Below are positions 1-5,644 of a stretch of DNA of 9,349 nucleotides, piece after piece. The translations under genes and the position numbers were made by a program. The stretch is from Candidatus Sericytochromatia bacterium. Lineage in GTDB: Bacteria > Cyanobacteriota > Sericytochromatia > JACMPN01. Position 1 is the stretch's first letter; each line of letters begins with the position of its first letter. The stretch covers positions 1 through 9,349 of the forward strand of contig JACMPN010000544.1 in the NCBI GenBank assembly GCA_014377495.1, written 5' to 3'. The notes below the pieces were generated by a model, which saw nothing but the letters and a program-made list of their open reading frames with translations, had not been told where the DNA came from and did no database searches.

Positions 1-507
1 AACCGGCTGGAGGAGGAGGGATTCCGCCCCTGCATCCAACGGGTCGATTTGGCAGTCCTCGTCGACACGTGCCTGGAAACCCTGGTGACGATTGCCGAGA
101 CCAAGGGCCTGACGCTCGCCGTCGCGGGCCTGGACACGGTCCCGGCCATCGGGGCGGATGCGCCGCTGCTGCGCCGGGTCATCGAAAACCTGATCAGCAA
201 CGCCGTGAAGTTCACCGAGTCTGGTCGCGTGCGCCTGTCAGCCGAGGCGGAGGGCGATCAGGTGCGGGTGATCGTCAGCGACACGGGGCCGGGGATCCCG
301 GCAGGCGATCTCGACCGCATCTTCGACCGGTACTACCAGATCGGACGGCGCCGCCGGACCCGCCATGGCGGTTTCGGCCTGGGCCTGGCGTTCTGCCGTC
401 AGGCGGTCACGGCGATGGGTGGCCGGATCGGGGTCGCCAGCCAGGAAGGCCATGGTAGCCAGTTCTGGTTCACGGTGCCGGTGAGCGGGGAGCTGCCTGC
501 CACCTGA
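1..507 (+). CDS. Sensor histidine kinase, C-terminal ATPase part (5' end outside window)
   Basis: This is the catalytic (HATPase_c) end of a two-component sensor kinase, which binds ATP and phosphorylates its own histidine. The reading frame is open from base 1, so the gene starts upstream; 168 residues are visible before TGA. The ATP-binding boxes are in order: N box around residues 56-75 (ENLISNAVKFT, Asn63 and Asn67), G1 box DTGPGIP at 94-100, F box around Phe108 (IFDRYYQIG), and G2 box GGFGLGL at 123-129. The phosphorylated histidine and the sensor domain lie outside the window, so the signal it senses is unknown. No receiver domain follows, so the kinase ends here. A hairpin follows 20 bases after the stop, and the next gene is 213 bases away, so it is probably not co-transcribed with the oxidase genes. 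A role in controlling them is possible, but nothing in the sequence shows it. Confidence 0.93.
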   Translation, partial: NRLEEEGFRPCIQRVDLAVLVDTCLETLVTIAETKGLTLAVAGLDTVPAIGADAPLLRRVIENLISNAVKFTESGRVRLSAEAEGDQVRVIVSDTGPGIPAGDLDRIFDRYYQIGRRRRTRHGGFGLGLAFCRQAVTAMGGRIGVASQEGHGSQFWFTVPVSGELPAT

Positions 508-526
508 GCCTTTTTCACGGGTTGTG

Positions 527-553
527 ACGGCGTCCCGCCCGGGGCGCCGTTTG
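527..553 (+). terminator. Probable intrinsic terminator after the histidine kinase gene
   Basis: A 10-bp stem ACGGCGTCCC (527-536) pairs with GGGGCGCCGT (541-550) with one G-T wobble around a 4-base loop GCCC. It is very GC-rich. The T run behind it is short (the end of the stem plus TT, then G), so the U-tract is weak. It fits the end of the kinase transcript and separates it from the cco operon. Confidence 0.5.
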
Positions 554-707
554 TCGTGCGTGACCGTTAGAGCCCGGCTCCCCCGTCCGGTGGAAACTAC
601 GGATGCGAGCTCCGACCGGATGCGGCTTCACTAGGGATGCCGGTTCTGGCCCAGGCCGCGTTTGCCCGCCCGGACCGCACAGCCCTGTTCACACCACTGA
701 AACACTG

Positions 708-714
708 AAGGAGG
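708..714 (+). promoter_or_regulatory. Shine-Dalgarno site that decides the ccoN start
   Basis: AAGGAGG lies 5 bases before the ATG at 720. An in-frame ATG at 603 would add 39 residues of low-complexity Pro/Gly/Arg-rich sequence unlike any CcoN N-terminus and has no such site in front, so 720 is the chosen start. Confidence 0.85.
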
Positions 715-719
715 CACGG

Positions 720-2156
720 ATGGGTGACGACACCGTCATGACCGCCCCGCCGGCCTACAACGACGCCATCGTGCAGAAATTCGCCCTCACGTCCGTGCTC
801 ATGGGCATCATCGGCATGGCCCTGGGCTGCTGGCTGGCCGCCGAGCTGGCGTTCCCCAGCCTGAACCTGAACCTCCCCTGGCTCAGCTTCGGCCGGTTGC
901 GGCCCTTGCACACGAACGCCGTCATCTTCGCCTTCGGGGGCAACCTGCTGTTTGCCGCCATCTACTACTCCGTCCAGCGCACCTGCCGGGTCCGGCTCTG
1001 GAGCGACAAACTCGCCGACTTCACGTACTGGGGCTGGCTGGCGGTCGTCCTGGCCACCGTGATCACCCTGCCGCTGGGTTACACGACGAGCCATGAATAC
1101 GCCGAAATGGAATGGCCGATCGACATCGGCTTTCCCGCCGTCTGGATCGGCCCCGGCGTGAACTACCTCGGCACCCTGGCCATCCGCAAGGAAAAGCACA
1201 TCTTCGTCGCCAACTGGTTCTTCATGGCCCTGATCATCGCCGTGACGATGCTGCACGTCTTCGTCAGCGTGGAGTACCCGGTCAGCTTCCTGAAGTCCTA
1301 CATGGTCTACGCCGGCGTCCAGGACGCCATGATCCAGTGGTGGTACGGCCACAATGCCGTCGGCTTCTTCCTCACCGCCGGGTTCCTCGGCGTCATGTAC
1401 TATTTTCTGCCCAAACAGGCCCAGCTGCCCATCTACAGCTACCGGCTGTCGATCATCCACTTCTGGTCGCTGATCTTCATCTACGTCTGGGCGGGCCCCC
1501 ACCATCTGCTTTATACGGCTTTGCCGGAATGGTGCCAGACCCTGGGGATGACTTTCAGCGTCGTTTTGCTGGCCCCGTCCTGGGGCGGCATGATCAACGG
1601 CCTGATGACGCTCCGGGGCGCCTGGGACAAGCTGCGCACGGACCCGATCATCAAGTTCATGTTCGTGGCCGTCAGCTTTTACGGGATGGCCACCTTCGAA
1701 GGGTCGATGCTGGCTGTCCGCAGCGTCAACGCCATGTCCCACTACACGGACTGGACGATCGGCCACGTGCACGCCGGCGCCTTGGGCTGGGTGGTGATGA
1801 TCTCCGTGGGCGCCCTCTACTTCATGATCCCGAGAGTCTTCGGCAAGACGGAGATGTACTCCGTCCCGCTGATCAACACGCATTTCTGGATGACGACGAT
1901 CGGCACGGTGCTCTACATCGCCGCCATGTGGATCGCCGGCATCATGCAGGGCCTGATGTGGCGGGCGGTCAATCCCGACGGCGGGCTGACCTACACCTTC
2001 GCCGAGACGGTGGCGGCCATGCACCCTTACTACCTGATCCGGCTGGTGGGCGGCGTGATCTTCCTCGCCGGCATGTTCGTCATGGCCTACAACGTCTACC
2101 GCACCATCACCTCGCCCAAACCGGTGGCCGCACCGGTTCCGGCACTGCAAACGTAG
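720..2156 (+). CDS. ccoN: cbb3-type cytochrome c oxidase subunit I (catalytic)
   Basis: This is the membrane-embedded catalytic subunit, which reduces O2 to water at the heme b3-CuB centre and pumps protons. It has 478 residues, the usual length for the family, with about a dozen hydrophobic segments. The metal ligands are all present: His64 (RLRPLHTNAV) and His351 for low-spin heme b; His211 (WYGHNAVG), His261 and His262 (GPHH) for CuB; His349 (GHVHAGALGW) for heme b3. Tyr255 (IYVWAGPHH) matches the cross-linked tyrosine typical of C-family enzymes. Glu126 (EYAEMEWPID) and Glu327 (FEGSM) match conserved acidic residues of CcoN. The ligand assignments come from family knowledge applied to visible motifs. 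It is the first gene of the operon; its TAG stop is part of the Shine-Dalgarno sequence of ccoO. Nothing looks broken, and it should be functional. Confidence 0.98.
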   Translation: MGDDTVMTAPPAYNDAIVQKFALTSVLMGIIGMALGCWLAAELAFPSLNLNLPWLSFGRLRPLHTNAVIFAFGGNLLFAAIYYSVQRTCRVRLWSDKLADFTYWGWLAVVLATVITLPLGYTTSHEYAEMEWPIDIGFPAVWIGPGVNYLGTLAIRKEKHIFVANWFFMALIIAVTMLHVFVSVEYPVSFLKSYMVYAGVQDAMIQWWYGHNAVGFFLTAGFLGVMYYFLPKQAQLPIYSYRLSIIHFWSLIFIYVWAGPHHLLYTALPEWCQTLGMTFSVVLLAPSWGGMINGLMTLRGAWDKLRTDPIIKFMFVAVSFYGMATFEGSMLAVRSVNAMSHYTDWTIGHVHAGALGWVVMISVGALYFMIPRVFGKTEMYSVPLINTHFWMTTIGTVLYIAAMWIAGIMQGLMWRAVNPDGGLTYTFAETVAAMHPYYLIRLVGGVIFLAGMFVMAYNVYRTITSPKPVAAPVPALQT

Positions 2157-2165
2157 GAGGCCACC

Positions 2166-2783
2166 ATGTTTGACCATCGCAAGATTGAAAATAACGGCAT
2201 GGCCATGGCCATCCTGACCACCATCGTCGTCAGCATCGGCGGCATCGTCGAGATCGTCCCGCTGTTCTTCATCAAGGACACGGTCCCCGATCTCGAAGGG
2301 GTCAAGCCCTATACGGCCTTGGCTCTGGAAGGCCGGGACATCTACATCCGGGAAGGCTGCGTCGGCTGCCACAGCCAGATGATCCGGCCGTTCCGGACGG
2401 AGACCGAGCGGTATGGCGCCTACTCCAAGCCGGCCGAATCCCGCTACGACCACCCCCACCTCTGGGGCTCGAAGCGGACCGGCCCGGACCTGGCCCGGCT
2501 CGGCGGCAAGTATCCTGACTCCTGGCACACGGCCCACATGAAGGACCCCCGGGCCATGGTGCCCGAGTCGGTGATGCCAAGCTACCCCTGGCTGGAAACC
2601 ACCCCTCTGGATACGCGCGACACGCAGACCAAGATGCGGGTCATGCACACGCTCGGCGTCCCGTATACCGAGGCCGAGATCCATCATGCCGCCGTGGACG
2701 TCGCCGGCAAGACGGAACTGGACGCCCTGATCGCCTATCTGCAGAGCCTGGGCACTGCTGTGAAGAAGGATGCCTCGCGATGA
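2166..2783 (+). CDS. ccoO: cbb3-type cytochrome c oxidase subunit II (monoheme cytochrome c)
   Basis: CcoO is a membrane-anchored c-type cytochrome that passes electrons to the b heme of CcoN. The protein has 205 residues, normal for the family. It has one N-terminal membrane segment (about 12-36), then a periplasmic domain with a single heme c site CVGCH at 65-69, followed by the family sequence SQMIRPF. Met137 in VMPSYPWL is the likely sixth heme ligand. The start is supported by AGGAGG at 2155-2160, five bases before the ATG, overlapping the ccoN stop. The stop overlaps the ATG of ccoQ (ATGA), which suggests translational coupling. No anomalies are seen. Confidence 0.97.
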   Translation: MFDHRKIENNGMAMAILTTIVVSIGGIVEIVPLFFIKDTVPDLEGVKPYTALALEGRDIYIREGCVGCHSQMIRPFRTETERYGAYSKPAESRYDHPHLWGSKRTGPDLARLGGKYPDSWHTAHMKDPRAMVPESVMPSYPWLETTPLDTRDTQTKMRVMHTLGVPYTEAEIHHAAVDVAGKTELDALIAYLQSLGTAVKKDASR

Positions 2784-2929
2784 CCCCTGACGAGATGATG
2801 GTGCTCAGCAAGATCACCGCCACCATTCTGTTTGCCACGATGTTCAGCGCCATCGCCGTCTGGGCGTATTGGCCGGCGAACAAGGCCACCTTCGAACGTC
2901 TCGCCGCCCTTCCCCTTCAGGACGATTGA
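2780..2929 (+). CDS. ccoQ: Small cbb3 oxidase subunit CcoQ/FixQ
   Basis: A 49-residue protein starts at the ATGA overlap with the ccoO stop. It has one hydrophobic membrane segment (about residues 12-31, ending VWAYWP) and a short polar tail, typical of CcoQ, a single-pass subunit that stabilises the cbb3 complex. The family is short and poorly conserved, so the call rests on size, the single membrane span and the position between ccoO and ccoP. Its TGA stop (2927-2929) is also the left copy of the three-base repeat flanking the palindromic element downstream, so an insertion would have landed exactly at the end of this gene without changing its coding sequence. Confidence 0.88.
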   Translation: MTPDEMMVLSKITATILFATMFSAIAVWAYWPANKATFERLAALPLQDD

Positions 2930-2949
2930 GGGGCAGTAAAGGAATAACT
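2929..2949 (+). repeat. Left arm of the 21-bp inverted repeat
   Basis: Twenty of 21 bases are complementary to the right arm at 3069-3089; the mismatch is C2934 opposite A3084. The first base is shared with the ccoQ stop codon, so the repeat proper may be 20 bp starting at 2930. Confidence 0.92.
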
Positions 2950-3088
2950 TCGGTCGTCTGTGTGCCGCTGGACTCGGTGTTGCGGCGTTACCGATCGTCA
3001 CCGTCCTGCCGTAGGACGCTTCCTCACGCTGCCCTGCATCACCGGCCCCCCGACCCACAGTCTCGGTCAGTTATTCCTTTACTACCCC
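2930..3088. mobile_element. MITE-like palindromic element between ccoQ and ccoP
   Basis: A 159-bp segment without a gene is bounded by 20-bp inverted repeats: GGGGCAGTAAAGGAATAACT at 2930-2949 and its reverse complement at 3069-3088, with one mismatch (C2934 opposite A3084). Both ends are flanked by TGA (2927-2929 and 3089-3091), compatible with a 3-bp target duplication. The inside is also roughly symmetric: CTGTG 2958-2962 pairs with CACAG 3056-3060, 2975-2985 pairs imperfectly with 3034-3044, and a perfect 6-bp hairpin (3002-3007 with 3013-3018) sits at the centre. The AT-rich arms contrast with the GC-rich surroundings. No transposase is encoded, so it would be a non-autonomous element. 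The parent family cannot be named. Alternatively it is a native RNA processing or attenuation stem-loop of the operon. Confidence 0.68.
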
Positions 3089-3089
3089 T
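3069..3089 (-). repeat. Right arm of the 21-bp inverted repeat
   Basis: This is the reverse complement of the left arm at 2929-2949, with 20 of 21 bases matching. Its last base overlaps the TGA that leads into the ccoP Shine-Dalgarno sequence. Confidence 0.92.
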
Positions 3090-3095
3090 GAGGAG
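3090..3095 (+). promoter_or_regulatory. Shine-Dalgarno site of ccoP
   Basis: GAGGAG lies 6 bases before the ATG at 3102 and directly abuts the right end of the palindromic element. If the element folds in the mRNA, this site sits at the foot of the stem. Confidence 0.8.
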
Positions 3096-3101
3096 CTTCC
3101 C

Positions 3102-3602
3102 ATGCCCCAAGTCCTGGACCATGCCGTCGACGGCATCGAGGAATACGACACGCCGGTGCCCCGCTGGTGGCTGTATCTGTTTTACGGGACGATCGTCTGG
3201 GCCATCGGCTACATGATCGCCTACCCGAGCTGGTTCGGACCGGGGCAGTCCGGCTGGCACCAGAATGGCGCCTGGGTGGCCGAGGTGGACGCCCACGACA
3301 AAGCCCATCCCAAGCCCGGAGGCGACACGCTGATGGCCCACGTCATCGGGGATGCGACGGCCATCGCCGCCGGCAAGCAGGTCTTTGCCCAGAACTGCGC
3401 CGCCTGCCATGGGCCCGAGGGCAAAGGCCTGATCGGCCCGAACCTGACGGACGAGACCTGGCTGTATGGCGGCAAGCCGGAGCAGATCGCCAAGACGATC
3501 ACCGAGGGGGCCCCCAAGGGCATGCCGGCCTGGGGCCCCATCCTGGGACCGACCAAGATCCCACAGGCGGCGGCGTTCGTCTATTCGCTGTCGCATCACT
3601 AG
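3102..3602 (+). CDS. ccoP: cbb3-type oxidase subunit III, short single-heme form
   Basis: CcoP is the membrane-anchored c-type cytochrome that takes electrons from soluble or membrane donors and passes them to CcoO. The N-terminus has the CcoP signature (DGIEEYDTPVPRWW, residues 10-23), followed by one membrane segment (about 22-41) and a linker. One cytochrome c domain follows, with CAACH at 99-103, PNLTDETWLYGG at 113-124 and the probable axial Met141 in GMPAW. At 166 residues it is much shorter than usual CcoP (roughly 280-310), which has two heme c domains. Here only the first is present. The protein ends cleanly at TAG after the last helix (FVYSLSHH), and the 148 bases before ccoG contain no second CxxCH and are too short for another domain. 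It reads as an intact monoheme variant rather than a frameshifted gene. Confidence 0.95.
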   Translation: MPQVLDHAVDGIEEYDTPVPRWWLYLFYGTIVWAIGYMIAYPSWFGPGQSGWHQNGAWVAEVDAHDKAHPKPGGDTLMAHVIGDATAIAAGKQVFAQNCAACHGPEGKGLIGPNLTDETWLYGGKPEQIAKTITEGAPKGMPAWGPILGPTKIPQAAAFVYSLSHH

Positions 3603-3750
3603 GGACCACCGGAGAGGGGGCCGGGATCTGCGCTCGAACGCACCTCTCGCCGAATCTCCCGGCCGCTCCGCACGCGTAGTCGCTACGGACGTCGCCCCCG
3701 GCCTTGGACGTTACGGTGAGAAGGACCGATCCCGTGTGCGAGGCACCATC
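3603..3750. other. Structured gap between ccoP and ccoG
   Basis: This is the longest gap between genes downstream of ccoP. It contains an inverted repeat GGCCGGGA (3619-3626) with TCCCGGCC (3657-3664) enclosing a smaller hairpin TGCG/CGCA (3629-3632 with 3639-3642), and a compact hairpin CGTAG-TCG-CTACG at 3675-3687. Neither is followed by a T run, so they are not convincing intrinsic terminators. GGACGT occurs twice (3687-3692 and 3706-3711). No FNR-type box (TTGAT-N4-ATCAA) and no clear -35/-10 pair are visible. The gap divides structural genes from assembly genes and may hold a processing site or a separate promoter for ccoGHIS; that is inference. Confidence 0.45.
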
Positions 3751-5166
3751 ATGACCAGCAAACTGCACGATCCGGAGACAGGCCCCGCCTGGGTCCCCAA
3801 GCCCCCGTCCGGCGTTCAGGCGGAAGGCACGATGACCTACGGCCGTGAGCGGATCTTCGTCAAACGGGTCAAAGGCTACTTCCAGCGGATGCGCTGGCTG
3901 ACCTTCGCCTTTTTCCTGACCGTCTTCACGCTGCTCCCCCTGCTGACCTGGGGCGACCGCCGGGCCATCCTCTTCGACATCCCGGCCCGCAAATTCTACC
4001 TGTTCAACATCATCGTCTGGCCCCAGGAGTTCTACCTGGTCACGGCCCTGCTGCTGATGGGGGCGATGGGGATCTTCTTCCTGACGACGCTGGTCGGCCG
4101 CCTCTGGTGCGGCTACCTCTGCCCGCAGACAGTGGTCACGAACCTCTTCATGACCGTCGAGCGCTGGGTCGAAGGGGACCGGTTGCAGCAACAGAAGCTG
4201 TCCGCAGCACCCTGGTCTGCCGCCAAGACGGGCAAGTTTGTCCTGAAGAACGCCCTCTGGGCCGTGATGGCCGCGGCCTTCGGCTTCACCTTCGTCAGTT
4301 ACTTCGTCCCCCAGTCCGAGCTCATCTCGGCCCTGATGCATCCCTCGCTGTCAGCGACGATGATCGCCTTCCTGATGGTCAGCGGCTTCACCCTCTTCGA
4401 CGGCGGCTACTTCCGGGAGCAGATGTGCCTCGTCCCCTGCCCCTATGGCCGCTTCCAGGGCGTGATGATCGATGACAACTCCCTGATGGTCGCCTATGAC
4501 GCCCAGCGGGGTGAGCCCCGGGGGTTCAAGGGCACGACCACGGCCGACTGCGTCGACTGCACCCTCTGCGTCCAGGTCTGCCCGACCGGGATCGACATCC
4601 GCAATGGCCTGCAGTACGAATGCATCGGCTGTGCCGCCTGCGTCGATGTCTGCAATTCAGTCATGACCAAGCTCGACCGGCCCACCGGCCTGATCCGCTA
4701 CACCTCGCTGTCCGCCCTGAAAGGCTTGCCCTTCCAGGCCGTGCGGGGCCGCACCGTCCTTTACGGCGGCATCACGCTGCTGGCCACGGGCTTCGTCGCC
4801 TACTCGCTCTACACCCGGCCCGACGTGGCCCTGGACGTCATCCGTGGCCGGCAGGCCCTCGCCTACACCCTGCCCGACGGCCGGATCAGCAACATGTACA
4901 CGATCAAGCTCCTGAACAAGGACGACGAGGGCCACAGCTACACCCTGTCCCTGCAGGGCATCCCCGGCACGATCGAGCCGCCGCCGGCTCCTGTGTTCGT
5001 CTCCTCCGGAGAGGTGGCCTCCCGCACCGTCTCGGTGATTGTGCCGCCAGGCCTCAGCGTCGGCAGCCACCCGTTCACTTTTACCGTCGTCACCGCCGAT
5101 GAGCCCCACGCGCGCCCTGTCATCACCCCGTCCACCCTGTTTGTGCCGCTCGCCCAGACCCGCTAG
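3751..5166 (+). CDS. ccoG: CcoG/RdxA copper reductase, membrane ferredoxin-type assembly factor
   Basis: CcoG is an inner-membrane iron-sulfur protein that, in characterised homologues, reduces Cu(II) to Cu(I) for cbb3 oxidase maturation. The protein has 471 residues, the usual family length. It has hydrophobic segments (about 50-67, 95-115, 165-186, 200-216 and 340-358), the conserved WCGYLCP (Cys120, Cys124) and MCLVPCPYGRFQ (Cys226, Cys230), then two 4Fe-4S motifs: Cys267, 270, 273, 277 and Cys291, 294, 297, 301. The C-terminal part (about 370-471) is a periplasmic beta-rich domain. The start at 3751 (MTSKLHDPE) is preceded by GAGG at 3740-3743; the frame is open upstream to 3466, but that stretch overlaps ccoP and is Arg/Pro-rich out-of-frame sequence. 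Its TAG stop is part of the Shine-Dalgarno sequence of ccoH. Confidence 0.96.
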   Translation: MTSKLHDPETGPAWVPKPPSGVQAEGTMTYGRERIFVKRVKGYFQRMRWLTFAFFLTVFTLLPLLTWGDRRAILFDIPARKFYLFNIIVWPQEFYLVTALLLMGAMGIFFLTTLVGRLWCGYLCPQTVVTNLFMTVERWVEGDRLQQQKLSAAPWSAAKTGKFVLKNALWAVMAAAFGFTFVSYFVPQSELISALMHPSLSATMIAFLMVSGFTLFDGGYFREQMCLVPCPYGRFQGVMIDDNSLMVAYDAQRGEPRGFKGTTTADCVDCTLCVQVCPTGIDIRNGLQYECIGCAACVDVCNSVMTKLDRPTGLIRYTSLSALKGLPFQAVRGRTVLYGGITLLATGFVAYSLYTRPDVALDVIRGRQALAYTLPDGRISNMYTIKLLNKDDEGHSYTLSLQGIPGTIEPPPAPVFVSSGEVASRTVSVIVPPGLSVGSHPFTFTVVTADEPHARPVITPSTLFVPLAQTR

Positions 5167-5176
5167 GAGTCCGCAT

Positions 5177-5644
5177 ATGCAAGCCAAAACCGCCGTTATC
5201 GTCAGTCTGAGCGCCTTCTTCGGGGTGATCTTCGCCGTCAACGGGTTCATGATGTACAACGCCTTCACCAGCCATGACGGATTGGTCACCGACCACGAGT
5301 ATGCGCAGGCCCTGCACTACAACGACGTCATCCAGCAGCAGAAACGCCAGGCCAGGCTGGGCTGGCAGGTCACCCTGGACGCCCCCAAACGGATCGGCGA
5401 CGGGGTGAGCGTCGCCGTCACGGGCTCCGACGGCGTCGCCGTCAGCGGCGCCCAAGTGGCGGTGGCTTTTGAGCGCCCGACGGAGATGGGGCTCGATGCA
5501 GCGGCCACGATGGTCGAATCGGCCGCCGGGACTTATGCGGGGCCCGTGACGTTGAAAAAAGCCGGCCACTGGGATGCGGTGATCCGCATCGACCGTGGCA
5601 CAGACCGCTACGTCACCCGCCGACGGATCCGCGTGGCCGGCTGA
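5177..5644 (+). CDS. ccoH: cbb3 oxidase assembly protein CcoH/FixH
   Basis: CcoH is a single-span membrane protein that associates with the cbb3 complex and is needed for its assembly or stability. The 155-residue protein has an N-terminal membrane helix (about 6-28, with the conserved Asn22), followed by the family stretch GLVTDHEYAQALHYN (35-49). A periplasmic beta-sandwich domain (about 60-155) follows, including GTYAGPVTLKKAGHWD, which has the look of the FixH/YtkA fold. The start is supported by TAGGAGT (5164-5170), which includes the ccoG stop. Its TGA stop overlaps the ccoI ATG by one base, so the two are probably translationally coupled. No anomalies are seen. Confidence 0.93.
   Translation: MQAKTAVIVSLSAFFGVIFAVNGFMMYNAFTSHDGLVTDHEYAQALHYNDVIQQQKRQARLGWQVTLDAPKRIGDGVSVAVTGSDGVAVSGAQVAVAFERPTEMGLDAAATMVESAAGTYAGPVTLKKAGHWDAVIRIDRGTDRYVTRRRIRVAG

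Noticed and set aside
480..515. A bulged hairpin (480-489 with 496-504) before TTTTT at 511-515 as the kinase terminator
   Set aside because: The stem is bulged, includes a wobble, overlaps the coding end, and the T run starts six bases after it. The hairpin at 527-550 is stronger.
639..668. Possible sigma-54 promoter (TGGC ... TTTGC) upstream of ccoN
   Set aside because: The spacing between the GG and GC elements is four bases too long for the -24/-12 consensus.
603..719. An extended ccoN start at the ATG at 603
   Set aside because: The extra 39 residues do not resemble CcoN and there is no ribosome site, whereas AAGGAGG precedes the ATG at 720 at ideal spacing.
1112..2173. A 353-codon plus-strand frame inside ccoN
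   Set aside because: It is out of frame with ccoN and composed largely of Arg, His, Pro and Gly; the ccoN frame carries all heme and copper ligands.
597..2687. A 696-codon open frame on the minus strand opposite ccoN and ccoO
   Set aside because: It lies antisense to two clearly conserved genes. Its product is His/Asp/Gly/Arg-rich with no domain pattern, as expected from codon bias in high-GC DNA.
3704..3732. TTGGAC at 3704-3709 as a -35 box for a ccoG promoter
   Set aside because: There is no acceptable -10 hexamer at 16-18 bases; the sequence there is GC-rich.
3603..3750. Remnant of a second CcoP heme domain
   Set aside because: No CxxCH-coding pattern is present in any plus frame and the stretch is too short for the domain. 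Only the possibility of a deletion scar remains.
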